From an uncultured Thermoleophilia bacterium (GTDB taxonomy: Bacteria > Actinomycetota > Thermoleophilia > UBA2241): DNA of 6,558 bases. Under the pieces are notes generated by a model that was not told the origin of the DNA, ran no database searches, and saw only the letters and a list, made by a program, of their open reading frames with translations. Positions 1 through 5,865 of this stretch are shown here, in pieces. The position numbers and the translations under genes were made by a program. Position 1 is the stretch's first letter. Every line of letters starts with the position of its first letter. Location: positions 1-6,558 of the forward strand of contig CAIXSE010000080.1 of NCBI GenBank assembly GCA_903921965.1, written 5' to 3'.

Positions 1-150
1 CGCGTACCCGCCGACCATGCCGAACGAGCCCTGCGCCATGTTCTGCGTACGGAGGCACCCGTACACGAGCGTGAGGCCCATGGTCATGATCGCGTAGATG
101 GCGCCGAAGACGAGCCCGCTGATGATGGCCTGTACGAAGGTGTCCTTGCG
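1..150 (-). CDS. LivH-type branched-chain amino acid ABC permease, N-terminal part (runs off window; start unclear)
   Basis: Reading the minus strand from the base after the livF stop gives 50 open codons to the window edge. They encode a hydrophobic segment containing SGLVFGAIYAIMTMGLTLVYG, then RTQNMAQGSFGMVGGYA. This matches the first membrane helix and the following N-x-A-x-G-x-F-x-M-x-G-x-Y motif of LivH inner-membrane permeases, which form the translocation channel with LivM. Position directly after livG and livF supports the call. The start is odd: the in-frame codon just upstream is the livF TGA, and there is no ATG, GTG, TTG or CTG until ATG at 87-85, which would delete most of the first helix. 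An AAGGA (147-143) lies 7 nt before a GTA codon (135-133), where translation from Val-Gln-Ala-Ile-Ile would give a normal LivH N-terminus. The family is fairly sure; the start is unresolved. Confidence 0.8.
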
Positions 151-861
151 TCAGGCCCCCGTGCTGCCGAGGTAGGGGGAGTGCAGGACGTCCTCCCCGA
201 AGTCGGCCATCGTGCCCTGATGGACGATGCGTCCGGTGTCCATGAGGTACACGTAGTCGGCGATGTCCCTGGCGTTGGCCAGCGTCTCTTCGACGAGCAG
301 CACGGTGGCCTCGCTGCGGGCGATGCGCTCGAGCGTCGCGTACACCTCCTGGACGAGCACCGGCGCGAGCCCGAGCGCCGGTTCGTCCACCATGAGCATC
401 CTGGCGTTGCTCATGAGCCCGCGGCCGATCCCGAGCATGCGGCGCTCGCCGCCCGAGAGCGTGCGTGCCTGCTGCGTGCGCCGCTCCTCGAGCCGGGGGA
501 AGAGCTCGTACACCCGGCGGATGCGCTCGCGGCGCCCCCGCCAGGCATCCCGGAGGTAGGCGCCCATGTAGAGGTTCTGCTCCACGGTGAGGTCGACGAA
601 CAGCAGGTCGCCCTGCGGGATGTGCACCAGCCCGCGGGCCACGATGCTGGCGGCGGAGCGTCCGCTGATGCGCTCGCCGCGGAACGAGATCTCGCCGCTG
701 TCGGCGGGCAGCAGCCCGCTGAGCACGCGCAGCAGCGTGGTCTTGCCGTGGCCGTTGGGGCCGGTGACCACCACGAACTTGCCCTCGTCCACGGAGATGC
801 CGACGTCCTGGAGCACCGTGGCCGCCCCGTAACCCGCGGTGAGGTTGCTGACCTCAAGCAT
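151..861 (-). CDS. livF: LivF-type branched-chain amino acid ABC transporter ATPase
   Basis: One of the two cytoplasmic ATPases that power a HAAT-family importer. Numbering from the ATG at 861 (236 aa): Walker A GPNGHGKTT at 34-42, Q-loop Gln83 in HIPQG, signature LSGGE at 135-139, Walker B RMLMVDE at 154-160 with catalytic Glu160, then DEPALGLAP, typical of LivF. The length is normal for LivF. A GTG 21 nt further upstream is open, but the ATG at 861 is preferred: MLEVSNLTAGYG is the usual LivF N-terminus, a purine-rich AGGGGGTGG precedes it, and it overlaps the livG stop by 8 nt, implying translational coupling. Oddity: the switch (H-loop) position, normally LVEQN in LivF, reads LVEET, with Glu192 replacing Gln. 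Assignment as LivF rather than LivG rests on the short form, LSGGE and ALGLAP. Solute specificity is not readable from this subunit. Confidence 0.93.
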   Translation of the reverse strand: MLEVSNLTAGYGAATVLQDVGISVDEGKFVVVTGPNGHGKTTLLRVLSGLLPADSGEISFRGERISGRSAASIVARGLVHIPQGDLLFVDLTVEQNLYMGAYLRDAWRGRRERIRRVYELFPRLEERRTQQARTLSGGERRMLGIGRGLMSNARMLMVDEPALGLAPVLVQEVYATLERIARSEATVLLVEETLANARDIADYVYLMDTGRIVHQGTMADFGEDVLHSPYLGSTGA

Positions 862-1651
862 CGTCCACCCCCTGCAGGGCACGGCCCTCGAGGATGACGT
901 CCGACTCGGCGCCCACGTTGCCCAGGTAGACCTTGATGACGTCCGGGTTGGCCTGGACCTCCCGGGGTGTGCCCACGAAGAACTTGCCGCCCTGGTGCAT
1001 CATCATCACGCGGTCGGAGACGGTCATGAGCACGCTCATCACGTGCTCGACGATCATCACCGTGACGCCGCGGTCCTTGACGCGCCGGATGAGGTCGATG
1101 AGGTGCACGCACTCGTCGTCGCTCAGGCCGCCGGCCGGCTCGTCCAGGAGCAGCAGGTCCGGCCGGGTTGCCAGCGCCGAGGCGAACATCACGCGCTTGC
1201 GGTCGTACGCCGAGAGCAGGTGGCCGGGCTCGGCGAGCGCGCCCTGGAGGCCGACGAACTCGGCGGCCTCCTCCGCGCGCTCGACCGCCGCCGGGTCGTA
1301 GCCGAAGCCGGCCACGGCGCGCTTCTCGTGCCCGAAGTAGGAGGCCAGCACGATGTTGCCGAGCACGGTCTGCGTTGTGAGCACCGAGGCCACCTGGTAG
1401 GTGCGCGCCATGCCCATGTGGCAGATGGTGTACGCCGGCAGGCGCTGGATCTCGGTGCCCTTGAAACGCACCACGCCCTCGGTCGCGCGCCCGTGCCCGC
1501 TGATGACGTCGAACAGGGTGGTCTTGCCGGCCCCGTTGGGGCCGGCGATACCGAACACCTCGCCCTGCTCCACCTCGCAGTCGACCGCGTCGACGGCCGC
1601 GAGCGCCCCGAAGCGCTTGGTGAGCCCCTCGGTCTCGAGGATCGCCGTCAC
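854..1651 (-). CDS. livG: LivG-type branched-chain amino acid ABC transporter ATPase
   Basis: The partner ATPase of the importer, 265 aa, the normal LivG size, starting with GTG at 1651. Visible motifs: Walker A GPNGAGKTT at 37-45, Q-loop Gln86 in ARTYQ, Walker B DLLLLDE at 145-151 with Glu151, H-loop His183 in MIVEHVM, and a C-terminal EVQANPDVIKVYLG segment at 221-234 like the LivG C-terminal extension. The signature is aberrant: where LivG usually has LSYGQQR, this protein has LSAYDRKR at 126-133, with no Gly at the conserved position and Asp in place of Gln. The start lies 7 nt after the stop of the binding-protein gene and has no strong Shine-Dalgarno, so reinitiation or coupling is likely. 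Its stop lies inside the start of livF. Family assignment is secure; the functional effect of the altered signature is inference. Confidence 0.93.
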   Translation of the reverse strand: MTAILETEGLTKRFGALAAVDAVDCEVEQGEVFGIAGPNGAGKTTLFDVISGHGRATEGVVRFKGTEIQRLPAYTICHMGMARTYQVASVLTTQTVLGNIVLASYFGHEKRAVAGFGYDPAAVERAEEAAEFVGLQGALAEPGHLLSAYDRKRVMFASALATRPDLLLLDEPAGGLSDDECVHLIDLIRRVKDRGVTVMIVEHVMSVLMTVSDRVMMMHQGGKFFVGTPREVQANPDVIKVYLGNVGAESDVILEGRALQGVDDA

Positions 1652-1658
1652 GGCGCGC

Positions 1659-3002
1659 TCACGAGAGCTGCGGTGGCAGCTCGAACTCGCCCGTGGGATA
1701 CGGGAACGGGTCGATGCAGATCTGCTGGCCGTTCTGGATCTGGAACGAGAGCAGCGGCATGGCCAGGCTCGGGTCGTCGATGTCGGAGGGGTACGAGTAC
1801 GCCTGGTTGTCGGCGGTGTCGAAGTGCTCCGTGCCGACGATGCCGCGGTGGATCCCCGCCTGGATGTTCTTGACCACGCGCGGGTAGTCCTCGGGATCGC
1901 CCGCGAGCCCGGCGGCCGCGGCCCACAGCATCACCTGGTCGTAGATGGCGCCGGCGGTGCTGAAGCCCATCTTGACGCCGAACTTCTCGTTGAACCTGGC
2001 GCGGAAGTCCTCGCCCATCTTGTCCGGGAGCACGCCCACGGTGGTCGACCAGATGACGCCGTTCGCGGCGTCCCCGGCCAGTTCCAGGTACTCGGGCGTG
2101 GAGGGACCGAACTGCTCGTACACGAGCGACGGCGTGGGAGACGCCATGAACTGCTTGGTGAAGGCCGCCAGGTCGGTGGCGAGCCAGTCGGTGTTCACGA
2201 CGAGGTCGGGGGCGACCTCGCGGACCTTGGCGAGCACGGGGCCCCACTCCGAGAGCGGCGCGGTCACCTTCTCGAACAGCGCGACGTCCCAGCCCTCCTT
2301 GGTGATGCCGTCGCGGAAATTCTGGGCGATCAGCACCGAGTACGGGTCGGTGCTCGTGACGATCGCCACGTTCTTCTTCTTGGGGGTCCACTTGCCGGAG
2401 TCCTGGATGCGCTGCAGGAGGCCGACGAGGTTGGGTCCGTAGTGCGTCTCGTTCGGGCACGACTCGAAGATCATGCCGCGCTTCGCCGGATCTTCCTTGA
2501 CCCAGTCGGTGTTGATGATGGAGGCGTTGACGTGGAAGGTCGGCACGCCCTTGGTGACCACCGGGTCCCACGAGCTGTTGACGTACTCGGTGAACACCAT
2601 CGAGATCTCGGACACGTTGCTCTCGTTGACGAGGCGCTGGAGCACGTTGCGGATCTTGTCCGGCACCAGGTCGCTCTCGATGTCGAGCACCACCGTCTCG
2701 ACCTTGCGACCCGCGACGCCGCCGGCCGCGTTGAGGTCCTCGGCGGCCATCTCGAGGGCGCGCTTGGCCTCCACGCCGTCGCCGGCGGACACGCCGGTGA
2801 GCGGGAAGGCGCCGCCGATGACGACGGGCTTGGTGCTGCCGCCCCCGCCGCCGCCCGAGGAGCTGCCGCCGGAGTCGCCGCCGCCGCTCGTGATGGCACC
2901 TACGACGCCGCCGCCGATGGCGAGGCCGACGACGCCCGCGGCCCCCGCGAAGACGATCTCGCGCCGCGTCATACCGTCCTGGGATTTGATGTCGTGAGTC
3001 AC
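1659..3002 (-). CDS. Branched-chain amino acid ABC transporter substrate-binding protein (Tat-type leader)
   Basis: Extracytoplasmic solute receptor of the importer, 447 aa, type I periplasmic-binding fold (Peripla_BP_6/LivK-like). The GTG at 3002 is chosen because AAGGGGGAG sits 4 nt upstream; the ATG at 2972 is an alternative. Residues 11-38 form a leader: Thr-Arg-Arg-Glu-Ile-Val-Phe, then a Gly/Ala/Val hydrophobic stretch, consistent with twin-arginine export. No lipobox cysteine follows, so a lipid anchor is not seen; VGA at 34-36 could be a cleavage site, or the leader may stay as an anchor. Residues 40-56 are a Gly/Ser linker. The mature fold starts at KPVVIGGAFPLTG (58-70), followed by the family's NAAGGVAGRKVETVVLD at 91-107. 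First gene of the operon and probably driven by the promoter at 3172-3199. The ligand is unknown: this family also includes receptors for urea, amides and aromatic acids. Confidence 0.9.
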   Translation of the reverse strand: MTHDIKSQDGMTRREIVFAGAAGVVGLAIGGGVVGAITSGGGDSGGSSSGGGGGGSTKPVVIGGAFPLTGVSAGDGVEAKRALEMAAEDLNAAGGVAGRKVETVVLDIESDLVPDKIRNVLQRLVNESNVSEISMVFTEYVNSSWDPVVTKGVPTFHVNASIINTDWVKEDPAKRGMIFESCPNETHYGPNLVGLLQRIQDSGKWTPKKKNVAIVTSTDPYSVLIAQNFRDGITKEGWDVALFEKVTAPLSEWGPVLAKVREVAPDLVVNTDWLATDLAAFTKQFMASPTPSLVYEQFGPSTPEYLELAGDAANGVIWSTTVGVLPDKMGEDFRARFNEKFGVKMGFSTAGAIYDQVMLWAAAAGLAGDPEDYPRVVKNIQAGIHRGIVGTEHFDTADNQAYSYPSDIDDPSLAMPLLSFQIQNGQQICIDPFPYPTGEFELPPQLS

Positions 3003-3171
3003 TCGTCTCCCCCTTGTGTCGACGTACTTCTGCTCAGGCCAGCCACGACGGCCGCGTCCGGCAGGGGCGCCGCACGGTGACTGGAGCTCGCACAGCACCG
3101 CTCGCGATAGACGCGAAAGCCCGGCCACCAAGCCCCGCGACTTGGTTGACCGGCCAACCCACATGGCGGGT
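3003..3171 (-). other. Long 5' leader of the importer transcript, no gene seen
   Basis: From the predicted start point near 3165 to the GTG at 3002 the transcript would have about 160 untranslated nucleotides. I see no convincing reading frame or recognisable riboswitch in it. It carries two small inverted repeats: TCGCG/CGCGA at 3102-3106 and 3112-3116, and ACCAAG/CTTGGT at 3127-3132 and 3141-3146. The ribosome binding site AAGGGGGAG lies just before the GTG. A further promoter nearer the gene cannot be excluded. Confidence 0.4.
3144..3159. promoter_or_regulatory. Predicted TetR-family operator, 16-bp near-palindrome
   Basis: GGTTGACCGGCCAACC is self-complementary at 14 of 16 positions, with arms GGTTG and CAACC. 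Length and symmetry are typical of TetR-family operators. It covers the -35 hexamer of the rightward promoter and lies at about +6 to +21 of the leftward importer transcript, so a bound repressor could block both. Binding by the adjacent regulator is inferred from position only. Confidence 0.6.
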
Positions 3172-3176
3172 ATGAT
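3146..3176 (+). promoter_or_regulatory. Predicted promoter of the tandem TetR gene
   Basis: A sigma-70-type pair: TTGACC at 3146-3151 and TATGAT at 3171-3176, separated by 19 bp (a little long). Transcription would begin near 3183, giving a leader of about 38 nt with GAGGAG at 3205-3210, 10 nt before the ATG. The -35 element is embedded in the operator, which suggests autorepression. Confidence 0.5.
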
Positions 3177-3195
3177 AGGACGCTCGATGTGGTTG
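3155..3195. repeat. Outer inverted repeat bracketing the shared -10 region
   Basis: CAACCCACAT at 3155-3164 and ATGTGGTTG at 3187-3195 are inverted copies apart from one extra C; the core CCACAT/ATGTGG is exact. The 22-bp spacer contains both -10 elements. The left arm shares its CAACC box with the 16-bp operator, and the right arm supplies a third GGTTG box overlapping the importer -35. Confidence 0.5.
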
Positions 3196-3199
3196 TCAA
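3172..3199 (-). promoter_or_regulatory. Predicted promoter of the ABC importer operon
   Basis: On the minus strand a perfect TTGACA (3199-3194) is followed after 16 bp by TATCAT (3177-3172), a five-of-six match to the -10 consensus. The -10 overlaps the -10 of the opposing promoter, so RNA polymerase could occupy only one of the two at a time. Transcription would start near 3165, just before the predicted operator. Confidence 0.55.
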
Positions 3200-3220
3200 G
3201 TCCCGAGGAGTACGCCAGCG

Positions 3221-4618
3221 ATGGGTCCCGATCGTCGAGCACGTGCGAAGACCGCCGGCCTCCCCGCCGACGGCCCGACCGCGGACTACATCACCAGCGA
3301 GCTCGCTCCCACGGCGCAGCGGATCCTCGCGGCGGCGCAGCGAGTGCTGATGCGCGACGGCTACGCCGGGCTGACGCTGCAGCGCGTCGCCGACGAGGCC
3401 GGCGAGCACAAGTCGCTGGTCACCTACCATTTCGGCACCAAGGCGACCCTCATGACCATGCTGGTCGACTCGCTGTGGCACGACCTGGACGTTGAGCTCT
3501 TCCACGCCGCCGAGAACCTGCCGCCGGAGTCCGAGCTGCGCATCGGCGCCCTCATCGACTCGCAGCGAAGGCTCGGCCACCTCGTCACCCAGCAGCAGAT
3601 GTACCAGGACCTCTTCCCGAACCTCACGCGACACGAGGACACGCGCCGGCACCTCGCCGAGCTGATGCGGTCCTACCGCGACCTGCACCAGCGCTTCCTC
3701 TCTCCGACGGGGCTTCCCGGCGACGAGCTGGCCGCCCTTGCCCGCCTCGTGCTCGCCGTGGGCGACGGCATGGCGGTGAGCCTGCTGGCGCGCCCCGGCG
3801 CGGTGGACGACGCCGGCGCCTACGCCCTGCTCCAGGACATGGTGCTCTCGATGTGCCACGAGGCGCGGCGCGGCGGTGCGGGCACCGCCGGCGACGAGCC
3901 GGCGCGCGGCGCCGGAGCCGGCCGCACGGCCGATGCGCCCGCGGGCGCCGCGCCGCAGGGACCGGCCGCGGCAGGTGAGGCCGCCCCGGACACGCCCGTC
4001 CCGCCCCTCCCCGGCGGCGATCCCCTCGGCGAGCTCGCCCCCGTCGCCCGCAAGCTGGTGCGGGGAGGGCTGCGCGTGCTGCGCAAGCGCGGCTTCGCGG
4101 CGCTCACCCTGGAGGCTGTCGGCCGTGAGGCCGGCGAGCCACCCTCGTCCATCACCTACTACTTCGGCGACAAGCGCGGCCTCGTCGCCGCCCTGGTCGC
4201 GGCCCAGTTCCACACGCAGCGCAAGCTGCTCCTGCGCATGTTCGGCCGCACCCGAGAAGCCCCGGCGTGCCGTGTCCGGGCGGTGTGCTCCGCGCGCGAG
4301 ATGCTGACCGACATGACCAGCTTCAGGGTGTTCTTCGACCTCCTCCCGGTGCTCACGCGTGACGAGGAGTTGAGCGAGCTGCTGGTGGCGCACGACGACT
4401 GGCTCGTCGACCTCGTGGCGGCCGGCCTGCGCGCCAGCACCGACCCCGCGCTGGCCGGCCGCGCCGACGCGGTGGCCCTGCTGCAGCTGGCCGCCGCCGA
4501 CGGGCTCGCCATGCAGGTGCTCGCCGACCCGCGCGGGTTCGACCCGCTGCCTTGCTGCGCCATGCTCGAGCAGCTGCTCGAGCGGCACCTGCCGCCGCCG
4601 GCCGGCGGCGGCGGCTGA
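3221..4618 (+). CDS. Tandem TetR-family transcriptional regulator (two TetR units in one chain)
   Basis: A 465-residue protein, about twice the usual TetR length. Unit 1 has a TetR_N helix-turn-helix at about 30-80 (core from TLQRVADEAGEHKS to TYHFGTKATL, 52-77) and a ligand/dimer domain at about 90-215. A low-complexity Ala/Gly/Pro/Asp linker spans about 216-266. Unit 2 repeats the design: helix-turn-helix at about 272-325 (core from TLEAVGREAGEPPS to TYYFGDKRGL, 296-321) and an effector domain at about 330-455. The two cores are identical at 14 of 26 positions. The effector domains also share features: LFPNLTRHEDTRRHL against LLPVLTRDEELSELL, and GDGMAVSLLA against ADGLAMQVLA. At the usual basic position before the recognition helix, unit 1 has Lys64 but unit 2 has Pro308. 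Start ATG has GAGGAG 10 nt upstream. Divergent from the importer operon, which it probably represses together with itself (inference). The ligand is unknown. Confidence 0.92.
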   Translation: MGPDRRARAKTAGLPADGPTADYITSELAPTAQRILAAAQRVLMRDGYAGLTLQRVADEAGEHKSLVTYHFGTKATLMTMLVDSLWHDLDVELFHAAENLPPESELRIGALIDSQRRLGHLVTQQQMYQDLFPNLTRHEDTRRHLAELMRSYRDLHQRFLSPTGLPGDELAALARLVLAVGDGMAVSLLARPGAVDDAGAYALLQDMVLSMCHEARRGGAGTAGDEPARGAGAGRTADAPAGAAPQGPAAAGEAAPDTPVPPLPGGDPLGELAPVARKLVRGGLRVLRKRGFAALTLEAVGREAGEPPSSITYYFGDKRGLVAALVAAQFHTQRKLLLRMFGRTREAPACRVRAVCSAREMLTDMTSFRVFFDLLPVLTRDEELSELLVAHDDWLVDLVAAGLRASTDPALAGRADAVALLQLAAADGLAMQVLADPRGFDPLPCCAMLEQLLERHLPPPAGGGG

Positions 4619-4641
4619 CACGCCCGCCGTGCCGCGCGGGC
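4591..4641. terminator. GC-rich palindromes at the convergent gene ends, possible bidirectional terminator
   Basis: A perfect 22-nt palindrome built of GCC and GGC triplets occupies 4591-4612, ending 4 nt before the tandem TetR stop codon. A second stem, GCCCGC/GCGGGC (4622-4627 and 4636-4641, 8-nt loop), follows in the 56-bp gap between the converging genes. There is no T-tract, so intrinsic termination is uncertain. The first palindrome also encodes the PPPAGGGG tail and may simply reflect codon bias. Confidence 0.3.
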
Positions 4642-4674
4642 CTGTGCCGGGCGCGCCGGGTGCCGGGCCCGTCG

Positions 4675-5865
4675 TCAGACCCCCGGCCCGGCCAGGACCT
4701 CGCGGCTCTGCGCGTCCACGGTCGCGCCCCAGCGCGCGAACTCCTGGAAGAAGCGCGCGCACGGCACGATCTGCTCGGGCACGAAGACGCCGGGCCCGGC
4801 GATCTCGCCGGCGGCCATCATCTTCGCCACGATCGCCGGCGGGATGCCGGTGTCCACGTCGCCGCCGCCGGCCCCGTGCTCCTTGTGCGCCGGCACCGTG
4901 GCGCGCACGCGCCACTCCATCCGGCGTCCGTCCTTCGTCCCTCTGACGACGCCGACCAGGTAGTCCACGTCGTCGAGCACCACCATCGTCGGCGCCGCGA
5001 TCTCGCCCACGACCTTGAGCAGCACGTCGCGCGGCCGCACCGTCACGCCCTTGACCTCGACCTCGTCGGTGCGCGTCATGCCGATTCGGTTCAGGAAGCG
5101 CATCTGCCCCGTGAACTCCGCCGGCAGCGACAGCTTGAACGTCGCGCTCCGCAGACCCTGGTCCTTCCAGGTGTGCCAGAACGTGAACGGCTCGGAGTGG
5201 ATCGTGTAGTGCGCCTCCAGCACGCCTGCCGGGGCGCCGAAGTCGATCTCCTCCGCGCCCTGCCCGCCGATGAAGTCGTCGACCCACTGGCCGTCGACGA
5301 ACTCCGGCGCGACCACGCTGAACTCGTCACACAGCGTCTCCAGCGAGTACGGCGGCACCCAGCCCTCGTAGGCGCTCCAGTCAGTGTGGTCGACGTTGCC
5401 GCACAGGGCGTGCGCTTCCTCCACCACGTCGAGCTGCTCGGCGCCGTGCTTCGCGAGGATGTTGGTGACGCCGGGCGCGCCGCCCATGGCGATCACGGCG
5501 GTGACGCCGGCGGCCTTGAACTCCTCGTCCAGCTCCACCTGCTGCTTCGTCACGTGGAACAGGCCGCCCATGTCGGTGTAGTGCACGCGGGCCTCGGCGG
5601 CGGCGTGCATGACCTCGATGTTCCAGAAGTGCTGCGTGGCGTTGACCATCGCGTCGCAGCCCTCGATCGCCGCCTTGACGCTGACGCGGTCGCGCGCGTC
5701 GACCCGCGCGGCGCGGGCCTTGCCGCCGCCGTGGGCGGCGGCCACCGCCCGCGCCCGGTCCTCGTCGAAGTCCCCGACGACGACCTCGTCCACCTCGGGA
5801 CTCAAGCCGAGCTCCTTCACCGCCCACCGGCCCATGGCGCCGGCGCCGACCACCGCGATCCTCAT
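4675..5865 (-). CDS. Saccharopine dehydrogenase-like NAD(P)-dependent oxidoreductase
   Basis: Cytoplasmic oxidoreductase of 396 aa in the saccharopine dehydrogenase/lysine 6-dehydrogenase superfamily. The N-terminal Rossmann fold has VVGAGAMG with GxGxxG at 7-12, and an acidic GDFDED after the second strand (Asp32), which favours NAD over NADP (inference). Family segments follow: VNATQHFWN (74-82), YTDMGGLFHVT (96-106) and MGGAPGVTNILAKHG (127-141), then a substrate/dimer domain ending in IPPAIVAKMMAAGEI (341-355) and VPEQIVPCARFFQEF (362-376). The ATG at 5865 overlaps the stop of the upstream TetR gene as ATGA, and AGGAGG lies 4 nt before it, so the pair is translationally coupled. The frame is open further upstream but that part is inside the TetR gene. 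The substrate is unknown; lysine, saccharopine or a carboxylated polyamine are family possibilities. Confidence 0.85.
   Translation of the reverse strand: MRIAVVGAGAMGRWAVKELGLSPEVDEVVVGDFDEDRARAVAAAHGGGKARAARVDARDRVSVKAAIEGCDAMVNATQHFWNIEVMHAAAEARVHYTDMGGLFHVTKQQVELDEEFKAAGVTAVIAMGGAPGVTNILAKHGAEQLDVVEEAHALCGNVDHTDWSAYEGWVPPYSLETLCDEFSVVAPEFVDGQWVDDFIGGQGAEEIDFGAPAGVLEAHYTIHSEPFTFWHTWKDQGLRSATFKLSLPAEFTGQMRFLNRIGMTRTDEVEVKGVTVRPRDVLLKVVGEIAAPTMVVLDDVDYLVGVVRGTKDGRRMEWRVRATVPAHKEHGAGGGDVDTGIPPAIVAKMMAAGEIAGPGVFVPEQIVPCARFFQEFARWGATVDAQSREVLAGPGV

Noticed and set aside
1..861. LivF-LivH fusion by reading through the TGA at 153-151
   Set aside because: The permease follows in frame, but TGA is an ordinary stop for other genes here, and an ATPase joined directly to the first helix of a permease would be atypical. 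A non-canonical start or sequence error is simpler.
1401..3080. Long open frame on the plus strand across the ABC operon
   Set aside because: It lies antisense to the binding-protein and livG genes and encodes low-complexity His/Arg/Val/Asp-rich sequence with no domain. Long antisense frames are expected at this GC content.
3003..3220. Riboswitch or small RNA in the importer leader
   Set aside because: Only short, weak inverted repeats are visible; no conserved aptamer core or terminator with a T-tract.
3003..3242. N-terminal extension of the binding protein to a start near 3242
   Set aside because: It would run through the predicted promoters and into the divergent TetR gene, and put a non-signal-like segment before the Tat leader. 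The GTG at 3002 has a good ribosome binding site.
2999..5287. Long minus-strand open frame across the tandem TetR gene and control region
   Set aside because: It overlaps two well-supported genes and the divergent promoters, and encodes Arg/Gly/Ala-rich sequence with no recognisable domain.
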